Positions 32,571 to 42,617 of a DNA stretch of 54,911 bases are shown here, in pieces (position 1 is the first letter of the stretch; every line of letters starts with the position of its first letter). The notes beneath the pieces were generated by a model, which saw only the letters and a program-made list of their open reading frames with translations, had not been told where the DNA came from and did no database searches. The stretch comes from Salinivirgaceae bacterium. GTDB taxonomy: Bacteria > Bacteroidota > Bacteroidia > Bacteroidales > SZUA-534. The position numbers were made by a program, and so were the translations under genes. The DNA lies in the NCBI GenBank assembly GCA_017645945.1, contig JAGCNL010000085.1:1-54911 (forward strand). The letters run 5' to 3'.

Positions 32571-35500
32571 ATGTTGCAACAAAACGGTCGGCGGGTTTCC
32601 TCGTTTTCAGTCATACTGATAATGGTGGTTCTGATGATTGTCGGGGCTGCCGTGCTGCCGCTTCTGCGCCTGCAGTACAGCCCCAGCCCCAAGCAGAGCC
32701 AGGTCAGCGTGAGTTTCAACTATCCCGCCTCGGCGCGCGTCACCGAGTCGGAGGTGACATCGGTGATTGAGGGCGCGCTGAACACCATCGGCGGCATCGA
32801 CTACACGCGGGCCGAGTCGTACCAGGGCGGCGGCTACGTGCAGATTCGCTTCAAAGACGATGTTGACATTGAAACGGCCCGCTTCGAGGTATCGACCCAT
32901 CTGCGGCAAATAAAAAACAAACTGCCCGAGGGCGTGAACCCCTACGTTTCGGGCTCGGTGTCGGGCTCGGGCGGCAACCCGATGATTATGAGTTACACCA
33001 TCAACGCCGATATGCCCCCCGAGGCCATCGCGCGCTACGCCGAGGAGCACATTGTCACTCCGCTTTCGCGAATCGACGGCGTTGAGAGCGTCAGCACATC
33101 GGGCGCAATGCCGTTCCAGTGGGTCATCCGCTTCGACCCCGACGCGCTGCGGGCCGCGGGCCTCACGCCCAACCATCTGACAAAGGCTTTCGGCGACTAC
33201 TTCCGCAACGATATTGCTGGCACAATGGTCACCACGGGCCAGATGATGCTTGTGCGCCTGAAAATGGGCGGCAGCCATAGCGAGATTGAGCAGATTCCAG
33301 TGGCCGAGTCCAACGGGCGGCTCTTTGTGATGGGCGATTTCGCGCGCGTCACCTACGAGGAGAAACTGCCCACGCAGTACAACCGCATCAACGGCCTGAA
33401 CACCATCGATGTGTACGTTTTCGGAGCCGAAGGCATCAACACCATCGGCGTGTGCGCGGCCGTGAAGCAGATGATGGAGAAAATCAAACTCACCTTCCCG
33501 CCCAAGTTCGCCATTGAGCAGACGTCGGACGCGTCGGTGTCGCTCAAGCGCGAGATAAACAAGATTCTGTTCCGCGCAGGAATGTCGCTGGCCATTCTGC
33601 TGCTCTTTGTGCTGCTTGTGAGCCGCAGCCTGCGCTATCTGGCCATCATCGGGCTCACCATTCTGGCCAACCTGCTCGCGGCGGCCATCTTCTACTGCCT
33701 TTTCGGCATCGACATTGAACTTTACTCGATGGCAGGCATCACCGTCTCGCTGGGCATCATCATCGATACGGCCATTGTTGTGGCCGACCACTACACCTAC
33801 TACGGCAACCGCCGCGTGATGGGCGCCGTGACGGGCGCTCTGCTCACCACCATTGCCGCGCTGCTGATGGTGTTCTTCCTGCCGCAGGAGCAACTCACCC
33901 ACCTGTCGGGATTCATCTGGGTCATCGTCATAAACCTCTCGCTCTCGCTGGCCGTGGCCTTCTGGTTTGTGCCCGCCCTGCTCGACAAGATGCCGCTGCG
34001 CCAGCGTGGTGTGGCCAACACGCCCGTCAAGCGGAAACGCCGCATTGTGCGCTTCACCGCCCGCTACGCCCGACTGATTGCCTGGTGCCGCGGCCACCGC
34101 TGGATTTTCATTGTGGTGCTGGTGCTGGGCTTCGGCCTGCCCGTCAATCTGCTGCCAACCGAGGTTCGCCACAGCGGTTTCGCAGAGTACGACGACGCGG
34201 CCAAAAAAGGCGGTCTGGTGGGCTTCTACAACGAGACCATCGGCGGCAAATGGTACCAGAAGAACAAGGAGTGGTTTGAGAACATTCTGGGCGGCTCGTT
34301 CAATCTGTTCTGCAAGAAGATGAACGGCGGCGGCTCGTTCTACCGCGAGGCCAGGCCTGAGAAGATTCTCCGCGTTGAGGCGCAGATGCCCGAAGGCTGC
34401 TCGGTGCAGCAACTCAACGACATTGTGATTCAGATGGAGAACTGGCTCAGTCAGTTCGACGAGATTAGCGATTTCCGCACATCGCTCTCGGGCACCAACG
34501 GCAGCATCGAGATTCGGTTCAAGAAGGAGTTTGAGCACTCGCGCTTCCCCTACGTGCTCAAAGACCGACTCTGGCGCAAGGCCTGCGGCTACGGCGGCGC
34601 AACGTGGTATGTGAGCGCACTCGACGAGAACGACCGCTCGCTGAGCAACAGCGTTTACCGAACATCGTGGAGCAACTCAATAACACTGCTGGGCTACAAC
34701 TACGACCAACTCTACCGCTACGCCGAGGAGTTGATTGACACGCTCAAAAACAACCGCCGCGTGAGCGACGCTGGGTTCTCAGTCGGCTGGAACTCGTTTG
34801 TGGGCAATGAGTTCCGCCTCGATTTCGACCGCAAGCGCATAACGCAGACGGGCATCAACGTGCACCGCTACTTCGATTTCCTTGGCGAGCAGATGTACCA
34901 CCGCGAGATTGGCCAGGTTTTCGACGGCACCCACAACACTCCCGTGATGCTCTCGTCGCAGGAGCGCGACTACTTCGACCTCTGGCACATCCGCAACGAT
35001 ATGGTGGTGATTGACAGCGTGATAACCCGCCTGAACGATGTGGGCTCGGTTGTCAAGAGCCGCACAGGCCTGAACATCACCCGCGAGAACCAGGAGTACT
35101 CCATCAACGTGGGGTTTGAGTATGTGGGCTCGTGGGAGTTGCGCTCGAAACTGATTGAGAAACAGGTTGACCGCCTCAACAAAACCCTCCCGATGGGCTT
35201 CCGCGCCAAGTCGGGCGGCGGTTACTACTGGAGCGGCCGACAGAAACGCCAGCAGGCGGGCTTGCTCTTCGGCGTGGTGGCCGTCATTCTGATGATTTGC
35301 TCGGCGCTGTTCGAGTCGTTCAAGAAGCCGCTCGTCATCATTCTGATGATACCCGTTAGTTTCATCGGGCTGTTCCTAGTGTACCCCATCTTCGGCGTCA
35401 CCTTCGACCAGGGCGGCTACGCGGCAATGGTGATGCTCTGCGGCATTGTGGTGAACGCGGGCATCTACCTCACGGCCGAGTTCAACACCGTGAGCGCCAT

Positions 35501-35783
35501 CAGCCGCCGTCCAGGGCTGCGCTCGTACCTCAAGGCCTTCAACCGCAAGATTGTGCCCACAATGCTCACCATTGTCAGCACCGTGCTGGGCCTCATCCCC
35601 TTCCTCTTCGACGGCAACGACGATGTCTTCTGGTTCGCCTTTGCGGTGGGCGTCATCGGTGGAATGGTCTTCTCCATCATCGCCCTCGCGCTCTTTATGC
35701 CAGTATTCTTTGATTGGGGGAAGGAACCAGCGTTGGTAAAGGCGGAAACGCAAACGGAAAACTTAAAACTTGATAACTTATAA
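32571..35783 (+). CDS. RND efflux permease 2, 1070 aa
   Basis: ATG at 32571 (MLQQNGRRVSSFSV); the longer form needs the TTG at 32565. TM1 SVILIMVVLMIVGAAVLPLL, periplasmic domain with YQGGGYVQIRFKDDVDIETA, TM4 GITVSLGIIIDTAIVVAD (Asp399), and TM10-region AAMVMLCGIVVNAGIYLTAE. Compared with permease 1, the TM10 Asp is missing (Asn-Ala), so the two subunits may differ in proton handling. The sequence is quite unlike permease 1, which argues for an old pair rather than recent duplication. Confidence 0.93.
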   Translation: MLQQNGRRVSSFSVILIMVVLMIVGAAVLPLLRLQYSPSPKQSQVSVSFNYPASARVTESEVTSVIEGALNTIGGIDYTRAESYQGGGYVQIRFKDDVDIETARFEVSTHLRQIKNKLPEGVNPYVSGSVSGSGGNPMIMSYTINADMPPEAIARYAEEHIVTPLSRIDGVESVSTSGAMPFQWVIRFDPDALRAAGLTPNHLTKAFGDYFRNDIAGTMVTTGQMMLVRLKMGGSHSEIEQIPVAESNGRLFVMGDFARVTYEEKLPTQYNRINGLNTIDVYVFGAEGINTIGVCAAVKQMMEKIKLTFPPKFAIEQTSDASVSLKREINKILFRAGMSLAILLLFVLLVSRSLRYLAIIGLTILANLLAAAIFYCLFGIDIELYSMAGITVSLGIIIDTAIVVADHYTYYGNRRVMGAVTGALLTTIAALLMVFFLPQEQLTHLSGFIWVIVINLSLSLAVAFWFVPALLDKMPLRQRGVANTPVKRKRRIVRFTARYARLIAWCRGHRWIFIVVLVLGFGLPVNLLPTEVRHSGFAEYDDAAKKGGLVGFYNETIGGKWYQKNKEWFENILGGSFNLFCKKMNGGGSFYREARPEKILRVEAQMPEGCSVQQLNDIVIQMENWLSQFDEISDFRTSLSGTNGSIEIRFKKEFEHSRFPYVLKDRLWRKACGYGGATWYVSALDENDRSLSNSVYRTSWSNSITLLGYNYDQLYRYAEELIDTLKNNRRVSDAGFSVGWNSFVGNEFRLDFDRKRITQTGINVHRYFDFLGEQMYHREIGQVFDGTHNTPVMLSSQERDYFDLWHIRNDMVVIDSVITRLNDVGSVVKSRTGLNITRENQEYSINVGFEYVGSWELRSKLIEKQVDRLNKTLPMGFRAKSGGGYYWSGRQKRQQAGLLFGVVAVILMICSALFESFKKPLVIILMIPVSFIGLFLVYPIFGVTFDQGGYAAMVMLCGIVVNAGIYLTAEFNTVSAISRRPGLRSYLKAFNRKIVPTMLTIVSTVLGLIPFLFDGNDDVFWFAFAVGVIGGMVFSIIALALFMPVFFDWGKEPALVKAETQTENLKLDNL

Positions 35784-35799
35784 CTTAAAACTCATAACT

Positions 35800-36972
35800 A
35801 TGAACCACAAAACCATTATCTGCGCGGCGTTGGCCATTGGAATGGCTGCCTGCAACTCTGGAAAATCAAACCTCGGATATGAGATTGTAACATTGGAAGA
35901 AGAAAAACTGCCGCCCGTGCAGCAGCTCCAGTTAGAAAAAATCGACTTGCCCGAAGATTACACTATGGGGCAAAACAGTTTGTACATCTATCAAGACAGC
36001 GTTTTGATTGTGAGTAAGTTCCAGAATCCATTCCCGATGAAAAAGATGGTGACTTTGGTCAATCTGAACAACGGCGAAATAATTGGCGATTATTTCACCA
36101 ACGGACGTGGTCCCCGCGAGTTGCTCGCCTCATACACACAACTTTCTTTCAATCATTTAGATATAATGTGTCCCTCTGGCAAATTAGTGCCGATTAATCT
36201 CGATTCCGCCATTATGCGCGGCAACGATTACAAGCCCGATATTATCAGAACAGAACGAGACGATTTTCCGTCGGAATGGTGTTCGGTGGACGACACTTTG
36301 TTTTTGACAGGCAACGATTATTATTTCGACGGCATTATTGATGGCTGCGAGTCATACACGAAACTGCCCGAATTCTATTGGTTCACCAAAAGCGGGCGAT
36401 GCATTCCGGAGTACAACGCATCTGACTACATAGGCGTAAAATACAAGATGGATAACATTTCCCGTGAATATTTTTCGATTAACAAACAGAAAAACCGCGT
36501 GGTTTGTTTCAACGCATACCGCCCGTATGCAAAGGTGTTTGATATGGAATTGAACCTGATAAAAAGGATAAACGGCCCCGAGCCCGATGACGGCAAGTAT
36601 AGAATTGATGATTTTATGGATGGTGTTTGGTGGAACGAAAGCTACGGAAGAAATTTCTATTACCGTTCTCCATACGGCGATGACGAGAACATTTTTGTAT
36701 TGAACGAGCGTACACATCGGTTTGTGGAAAAAGAGATTGATACTCAACACCTTCAAGAAAGTGTGCAGGAAAATATTGATTATATGTTGAAAACTGTGGA
36801 CGCAAACACCGAGCTTTTCAGATTCGATTGGGATGGAAACCTGATAGCCAGATACAGTCTCAGCGGCAAGCATCTTTATGGCGGCATAACGTACAGCAAA
36901 AGCAGCAACACTTTGTATTTCTGCATATTGGATGGCGATGGCGAGTGCTATATGTATAAAGCCAAATTGTAG
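35800..36972 (+). CDS. six-bladed beta-propeller lipoprotein, 390 aa (Prop7)
   Basis: ATG at 35800 (MNHKTIICAALAIGMAAC), lipobox MAAC with Cys18; the frame from 35770 overlaps the RND stop and is not used. It keeps the family signature as FTNGRGPRELLASYTQL and blade-like repeats, but lacks the KIKLKD tail. It is more like the stand-alone members of the family than the tandem set. Last gene of the efflux operon, 16 bases after permease 2 and just before the terminator. Confidence 0.8.
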   Translation: MNHKTIICAALAIGMAACNSGKSNLGYEIVTLEEEKLPPVQQLQLEKIDLPEDYTMGQNSLYIYQDSVLIVSKFQNPFPMKKMVTLVNLNNGEIIGDYFTNGRGPRELLASYTQLSFNHLDIMCPSGKLVPINLDSAIMRGNDYKPDIIRTERDDFPSEWCSVDDTLFLTGNDYYFDGIIDGCESYTKLPEFYWFTKSGRCIPEYNASDYIGVKYKMDNISREYFSINKQKNRVVCFNAYRPYAKVFDMELNLIKRINGPEPDDGKYRIDDFMDGVWWNESYGRNFYYRSPYGDDENIFVLNERTHRFVEKEIDTQHLQESVQENIDYMLKTVDANTELFRFDWDGNLIARYSLSGKHLYGGITYSKSSNTLYFCILDGDGECYMYKAKL

Positions 36973-37017
36973 GGCAAAGCGTTTACGTTGTTCTCTAACA
37001 GAAACCGTGTAAAACTA

Positions 37018-37051
37018 AAAACCCCGAAAAGCATCAGCCTTTCGGGGTTTT
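37018..37051. terminator. bidirectional rho-independent terminator
   Basis: AAAACCCCGAAA (37018-37029), ten-base loop, TTTCGGGGTTTT (37040-37051): twelve perfect pairs with A and T runs at both ends. It lies between the efflux operon (stop at 36972) and the converging glycogen operon (stop at 37082), so it can serve both. Confidence 0.92.
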
Positions 37052-37081
37052 CTATTGAGTATTCTGCTAATCAACAATTGA

Positions 37082-40000
37082 TTAAACCCAGCGGAGCAAT
37101 GGAACATCCTGACGGTGCGGCAGGTCGACGTTCTTGGCGAACAGACGAACACCGTAGTCGTATGAACCCGGATGGTCGAGCTTGAAGTCGATTTCGAAGA
37201 ATGCCATCGAGTCGACGTGCTTGTTGAGTTTCAGTTCCTTGCGGTCGAGCAGCTTGGTGCAGTCCTGGTCCATAATAACCATCTCCACTCCTATGTCGTC
37301 GATGTCAAGGTTCTTGATGTCAACAATCACCTCACCGTGATAGTTCTGGCCTGCCTTGAACTCTGTCTTAAGGGTGCTCGGGAAGTCAACCGAAACAACT
37401 TCAATCTTATCCCAGTTCTCGTAAATTTTGTTCTTCCAGCGCGACAGGTCGCGGGCAACTTTGAAGTTGTCGGCAATGACCTTGCTGCTGCGCTTGTAGA
37501 GCGGCGAGTAGTACTGGTTGATGTAGTCGTCGAGCATACGCTTTGTTGTGAAGTGCGGTGCGATGCCTGCGATTGAACGTTTGATGTACTGAACCCACTC
37601 TGTCGGGATGCCGAAGTTGTTGCGCTGATAGAACAGCGGGATAATCTCGTTCTCAAGGATGCTGTAGATTGTGGCTGCATCCAGTTCGTTCTGAAACTGT
37701 TGGTTCTGATAGGTCTGCTCCTGCGGAAGCGCCCAACCAGCCTTCTCTTTGTAACCCTCAACCCACCAGCCGTCGAGCACGCTGAAGTTCAGCACGCCGT
37801 TCATTTCGGCTTTCTGACCGCTGGTACCGCTGGCCTCCAACGGACGTGTCGGGTTGTTCAACCAAACATCGACACCGCGAACCAGACGTTTTGCAAGGTC
37901 CATATCGTAGTTCTCAAGGAACAGTATCTTGCCAACGAACTCTGGACGGCGCGAAATCTCAACAATATTCTTAATCAAATCCTGACCAGCCTTGTCGTGC
38001 GGGTGAGCCTTACCTGCGAACAGGAACTGAACGGGGCACGACGGATTGTTCACAATTTTTGCCAGACGGTCGATGTCGCTGAAGAGCAAGTGAGCGCGTT
38101 TATAGGTTGCAAAGCGGCGTGCGAAGCCGATTGTCAGAGTGTGCTCGTTGAGTCTGCTCAAAGTCTCAACCACATATTTCGGGCTTTCGTGACGCATAAT
38201 CGAACTCTTCTCGAAGCGTGCCTTCACGTAGTCAATCAACTTCTTACGCAGTTGGTTGCGCAAATCCCAGATGACGCTGTCCTGAACGTCGAAAATCTTC
38301 TCCCAGTATTTGGTGTTCGACTGGTCTTGCATAAAGCCGTCGCCGAAGGTGCTCTCATACAGACGGCGCCACTCTTTGGCAGCCCACGTCGGCATATGAA
38401 CGCCGTTGGTTACATAGTTGATATACAACTCGTTGGTCGAGAAACCAGGCCACATATACTTGAACATCTCCTTTGTCACATCGCCGTGCAGCATCGAAAC
38501 ACCGTTCATCTCCTGCGAAGTGCGGGTTGCCAGAACGCTCATCGAGAACTTGCCGTCGGGTGCAAGGCCAAGGTTCATAAATGTGTCCCAATCAATCTTC
38601 AGACGCTCTGGAATCGGGCGCAGATAGGTGCGAATCAGATTCTGGTCGAAGGCGTCGTGGCCAGCGGGAACTGGTGTGTGTGTGGTGAACAGCGACGAAG
38701 CGCGGACAGCCTCAAGAGCCTCGTTGAAAGTCAGATTCTCGTGCTGAACATAATCCGACAGACGCTCAACGTTAATCATTGCGGCGTGTCCCTCGTTGCA
38801 GTGGAACACGTTCGGCTTAATGTTCATCGCCTTCAGGGCGCGAATACCGCCAAGACCGAGCAGCATCTCCTGTTTCAGACGGTTCTCCCAGTCGCCGCCG
38901 TAGAGTTGCTGCGTGATTGCGCGGTCCTCTGCGCTGTTGTCGGGGTCTTCAGTATCAAGCAGATACAAAGGCACACGACCAACCTGCACTTTCCAGATGC
39001 GGGCTTTCACCATACGTCCTGGCAGGTTGAGCGAAATGGTCAGTTGACGTTTGAACTCGTCGAGAACGGCAGAAATCGGCAGATTGTCCATATTCTGCGG
39101 AACCAGACTTGCCTGCTGCTCGCCCGAAACTGTCAGTTCTTGAGTGAAATATCCGTATTTGTAAAGGAATCCGACGCCAACCATCGGCATATTCGAGTCG
39201 CTGGCCTCTTTCAGGTAGTCGCCAGCCAGAATGCCCAGACCGCCCGAGAAAATCTTCAGGTTGTCGGTCAGGCCGTACTCCATACTGAAGTAGCCCACCA
39301 GCGGCATATCCTTGCGCGGTGCCACGCTCATATATTCTGCAAAATTTTTCGACACGCGGTCGAATTTGGCCAGGAACGCAGTGTCTTTCTCAAGTTCGGC
39401 CAGACGGGCGGTTGAAACCACCTTCAGCAGGGCGATTGGGTTCTTCTCAACCTTTGCCCACAGTTCGGGGTCGATGTATTTGAACATCTCAATTGCCTCG
39501 TAATTCCAGCACCACCACAGGTTATTTGCCAGATTATCCAGATTTTTCAGCCTTTCAGGAAGGTCTGAATGGATAATCATCTTCTTCCAAATTGGTTCGT
39601 TACTCATAAGTTTTTGACTATTATTAAAATTATTGTTCGTATGCATTATTTGGTCGTCGACGCGTGCGAGCGACAGTGTGAGCGCCTTGCTGTAGGCTTC
39701 GGCGTAGTAGTGGAACAAATTGTCCCAACTGATTTCGCTGGCCTGCTCTTTGGCGCGCTTGCGCAGTTTGGCGCGGTCGGCGGGCGACATCTTGTAAACG
39801 CGGTTGATGACATTCACCAGTTCGTCAACCACATCCCAGTAGTTGTCTTCGGTGCGTGTCACAACCTCAATGCCATCCTGGATTCCGCTGGTCTTTTTCA
39901 GCATCCACTGGCCGAATCCCGCAAGGCTTGTGGTCACTGTGGGCACGCCAACAGCGATGCTCTCAAGCGGTGTGTAGCCCCACGGCTCGTAGTACGACGG

Positions 40001-41284
40001 GAAGGCCGTCAAATCGAAACCGCTCAGCAGGTTGTAGTACGACATATTGAAGATGCCGTCGTTGCCGTTCAGATAGACAGGAACCAGCACCACATTCACC
40101 TGCTGCCCCTGATTATTAGTCAGTTGCAACTGATGGGTTTTGTCCATCACGGGGTCGTAGTAGTCAGGGTTGAGCGAGTGCGTTGTGATGCGCTCGTCGG
40201 GTATGCGGACATTGCTGTCGGCCAGACGGTCTTGCAGGCATTTGCGCGGGCCGTAGTTGAAGTTCGGCACCAGAATGAAACCGACAATGTTGTGCTTGTA
40301 ACCGCCCTGCTGGTTCAGTTTGCCGAGTGCATCGATAAAGATGTCGATGCCCTTGTTTTTGAACTCGTAGCGGCCAGAGATTGCCACAAACAGAGTCTCA
40401 TCGTCGCACTTGTTGCCTGTCAGCGCCTCCGTAACCTCGGCAAGTTTCTTGCGGGCTTCTTTGGTCACATTGTCATCCATATGCGGCAAGTGATTGAGTG
40501 CGAATCCGTTAGGTGTAACTGCATCGGGTTCGTTATTCAAAAGCACCTTGCACTCGTTGGCCGTCACCTTGCTCACCGTTGTATAGACCGATGCCACCTG
40601 AGCAGCGGTCTTTTCGAGTGAGTGTTTGGCCATCACGCCAAGTTCGCGTGCGCGGATGTCGGGGTCGAACGAGCCCAGGCTCTTGTAGAGCGGGAATCCG
40701 TTGCCCGCAACCGAGCGGCCCAGCACCGTTGCGTGTGTGGTGAACACGGTTGCCACCTTCGGGCAGGCGCGGTCGAGATAGAGAACGCCCGAGCCAGTCT
40801 GCCACTCGTGGAACTGTGCAACCACTGGCGCATCAGGCAGATAGAAGTTCTTGTAACTCTCCACCACCTTGCCAGCCGCATAGCCGAACAGCACCGACTC
40901 AATATACTCCCACTCGCCTGTGATGGAATCGAGTTTGTAGGTCTCCCACCACGAAGCCAGCAGTTTGTCTTTCAGCGGAATAAAAACAGTATAATCGACC
41001 AGCACCGCCAGCGGCTTGTGAGCCACGTTCCAGCGGCCAATCTTTATGCGCAGGCCTTCTTTCTCAGCCGTCTCCTTCCATTCGGGAAACAGGCTCTTGT
41101 CCTCTGTGAACTCTGAATTGCCCTCTTCCCTAACCAAATCGGGGCCGATGAACATAATGTTGTCGCCGTAAGCGGCATATTCATTCGGCATTTTCGAAGT
41201 TATCACAGTGTGGATTCCACCCACCTTGTTGCAAACTTCCCAACTGGTTTCAAATAAGAATGCTGGCTTAATTAAATCGCTCAT
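37082..41284 (-). CDS. fused GT3 glycogen synthase and GT35 alpha-glucan phosphorylase, 1400 aa
   Basis: Residues 1 to about 550 match GT3 glycogen synthases: FETSWEVCNKVGGIHTVITS (11-30), FHEWQTGSGVLYL, TTHATVLGRSVAGNG, and PSYYEPWGYTPLESIAVGVP. From Met560 (MSNEPIWKKMIIHSDLPERL) follows an alpha-glucan phosphorylase: LANNLWWCWNYEA, GGLGILAGDYLKEASDSNMP and the PLP-lysine region GTSGQKAEMNG near residue 1155. One chain would thus build alpha-1,4-glucan from a nucleotide sugar and break it by phosphorolysis. The linker (MHTNNNFNNSQKL) is Asn-rich and its DNA is AT-rich like a spacer, so the two parts may once have been separate genes. Last gene of the glycogen operon. Confidence 0.92.
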   Translation of the reverse strand: MSDLIKPAFLFETSWEVCNKVGGIHTVITSKMPNEYAAYGDNIMFIGPDLVREEGNSEFTEDKSLFPEWKETAEKEGLRIKIGRWNVAHKPLAVLVDYTVFIPLKDKLLASWWETYKLDSITGEWEYIESVLFGYAAGKVVESYKNFYLPDAPVVAQFHEWQTGSGVLYLDRACPKVATVFTTHATVLGRSVAGNGFPLYKSLGSFDPDIRARELGVMAKHSLEKTAAQVASVYTTVSKVTANECKVLLNNEPDAVTPNGFALNHLPHMDDNVTKEARKKLAEVTEALTGNKCDDETLFVAISGRYEFKNKGIDIFIDALGKLNQQGGYKHNIVGFILVPNFNYGPRKCLQDRLADSNVRIPDERITTHSLNPDYYDPVMDKTHQLQLTNNQGQQVNVVLVPVYLNGNDGIFNMSYYNLLSGFDLTAFPSYYEPWGYTPLESIAVGVPTVTTSLAGFGQWMLKKTSGIQDGIEVVTRTEDNYWDVVDELVNVINRVYKMSPADRAKLRKRAKEQASEISWDNLFHYYAEAYSKALTLSLARVDDQIMHTNNNFNNSQKLMSNEPIWKKMIIHSDLPERLKNLDNLANNLWWCWNYEAIEMFKYIDPELWAKVEKNPIALLKVVSTARLAELEKDTAFLAKFDRVSKNFAEYMSVAPRKDMPLVGYFSMEYGLTDNLKIFSGGLGILAGDYLKEASDSNMPMVGVGFLYKYGYFTQELTVSGEQQASLVPQNMDNLPISAVLDEFKRQLTISLNLPGRMVKARIWKVQVGRVPLYLLDTEDPDNSAEDRAITQQLYGGDWENRLKQEMLLGLGGIRALKAMNIKPNVFHCNEGHAAMINVERLSDYVQHENLTFNEALEAVRASSLFTTHTPVPAGHDAFDQNLIRTYLRPIPERLKIDWDTFMNLGLAPDGKFSMSVLATRTSQEMNGVSMLHGDVTKEMFKYMWPGFSTNELYINYVTNGVHMPTWAAKEWRRLYESTFGDGFMQDQSNTKYWEKIFDVQDSVIWDLRNQLRKKLIDYVKARFEKSSIMRHESPKYVVETLSRLNEHTLTIGFARRFATYKRAHLLFSDIDRLAKIVNNPSCPVQFLFAGKAHPHDKAGQDLIKNIVEISRRPEFVGKILFLENYDMDLAKRLVRGVDVWLNNPTRPLEASGTSGQKAEMNGVLNFSVLDGWWVEGYKEKAGWALPQEQTYQNQQFQNELDAATIYSILENEIIPLFYQRNNFGIPTEWVQYIKRSIAGIAPHFTTKRMLDDYINQYYSPLYKRSSKVIADNFKVARDLSRWKNKIYENWDKIEVVSVDFPSTLKTEFKAGQNYHGEVIVDIKNLDIDDIGVEMVIMDQDCTKLLDRKELKLNKHVDSMAFFEIDFKLDHPGSYDYGVRLFAKNVDLPHRQDVPLLRWV

Positions 41285-41320
41285 TTACTTCAAATTAATA
41301 ATCACGATAATTTATTCAGC

Positions 41321-42598
41321 CTATGCCTTTTTGACTTTCGATTTCAGTTTCTTGATTTCAGCCTTCTGCTCAAGCACCATATCCTGCAGTTTCTCAACGT
41401 CGCGGCAGGTTCTGATTTCTGCGTCGGGCAGAGCCTTGTTCACGCGCAACGAGAAGTCTGTCAGCACGTTCATATAGTTGATGAAAGCGTCGTACGGTGT
41501 CTTGTAGGGGTTGAAATATGCGTGCACCTCGCCGTCGCTGAACCATTTTGTCGACATATAGTAGAAATGGTCGCTCGTCTGCAGGTACTCCCAGTCTTGC
41601 AGAATCTGCGGGGCCTTCACCTGAGCAACCTTGTCGGTCAGGGCGTAGAGTTTGCTGAACGCCTCGTTCTGCATATTGTTGCCCAGCCAGGCTGTAATGT
41701 CGCGCTCCTCGTCGGCCCACGAGATTGGGTAAGGAACATTGATGGCGGCCACAGGCTGCACGTTCTTGATTATCTGCGACGGTGTGGCAAAGCGGAAATC
41801 GGTCTGATTCAGCACTGCATCGGGCAGATGCTCAAGGAATTGGAAGATTCCTGTCTCCTTCTCCTGATGCTCGCCGAATGTCTCGTAGTCCATAAACAGA
41901 TTGACAATCTCCTCCTTGTCGGGAACCTCGTTCAGACGGGCAGCGTAAGAATCTGCTGTCCAATGTTTTGCGCAGAAACGGAACGAGATGTCGTCGCTCA
42001 ATGTATAGTTACGCAACAGAAGTTTCAGTTGCGGCTCTTTTGCGTTGTAATACAAGAAGTTAGGCGATTTCCAACCCAGAATGTGCTTGGCACCCTCGGT
42101 GAGCATTCCCTTGTAGCCCATCTTGTAAACGGCGGCGCCCACCTCGTCAGAGTAAATCAACTCGGTGTTGCGGAACACTTTCGGCTTCTGACCGAAGAGT
42201 TTCTCAATCTTTGCCGAATGGTCCTTCACCTGCTTCTTCATCACATCAATGTTGGCCTGCGAAGCCAGCGAGTGTGAATAGGTCTCGGCAAGGAATTCAA
42301 CCTGCCCTGTCTTGGCCAGGCGTTGGAAACTCTCAATCACCTCAGGCGCGTAGAGTTCGAATTGGTCGAGCGCGATGCCCGTGATTGAGAAAGTAACCTT
42401 AAAGTTGCGTCCGTGCTTCTCTATCAGTTTGAGCAACAATTCGTTGGTTGGCAGATAGCAGTTGCGCGCCACCTTTTGCAGAATCGACTCATTAAGATAG
42501 TCATCGTAGTAATAATGGTCGCTGCCGATATCGAAGAATGAATATTTGCGGAAGCGGAATGGTTGATGAACCTGAAAATAAAGACATAAATGCTTCAT
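41321..42598 (-). CDS. glycoside hydrolase family 57 protein, 425 aa
   Basis: GH57 enzymes hydrolyse or transfer alpha-glucans (amylase, 4-alpha-glucanotransferase or branching activity). Visible: YFQVHQPFRFR (7-17), ETYSHSLASQ (105-114), nucleophile region FRNTELIYS with Glu146, and acid region LFMDYETFGEHQ with Asp237. The C-terminus ends in a Lys/Glu coiled coil (EKLQDMVLEQKAEIKKLKSK). Between the GT4 and the fusion gene in the glycogen operon. Exact activity cannot be read from the sequence. Confidence 0.92.
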   Translation of the reverse strand: MKHLCLYFQVHQPFRFRKYSFFDIGSDHYYYDDYLNESILQKVARNCYLPTNELLLKLIEKHGRNFKVTFSITGIALDQFELYAPEVIESFQRLAKTGQVEFLAETYSHSLASQANIDVMKKQVKDHSAKIEKLFGQKPKVFRNTELIYSDEVGAAVYKMGYKGMLTEGAKHILGWKSPNFLYYNAKEPQLKLLLRNYTLSDDISFRFCAKHWTADSYAARLNEVPDKEEIVNLFMDYETFGEHQEKETGIFQFLEHLPDAVLNQTDFRFATPSQIIKNVQPVAAINVPYPISWADEERDITAWLGNNMQNEAFSKLYALTDKVAQVKAPQILQDWEYLQTSDHFYYMSTKWFSDGEVHAYFNPYKTPYDAFINYMNVLTDFSLRVNKALPDAEIRTCRDVEKLQDMVLEQKAEIKKLKSKVKKA

Positions 42599-42617
42599 AG
42601 TTCCAAATTTTATAAGG

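Noticed and set aside
32607..34538. 643-codon open frame on the minus strand inside RND permease 2
   Set aside because: Antisense to a full-length RND gene with clear motifs; its His/Gln/Glu-rich translation has no domain pattern. Long antisense frames are expected in GC-rich genes with this codon bias.
37700..39415. 571-codon plus-strand frame inside the glycogen fusion gene
   Set aside because: Mirror of the phosphorylase coding strand; no recognisable motif, no ribosome site, and it would cross conserved catalytic codons.
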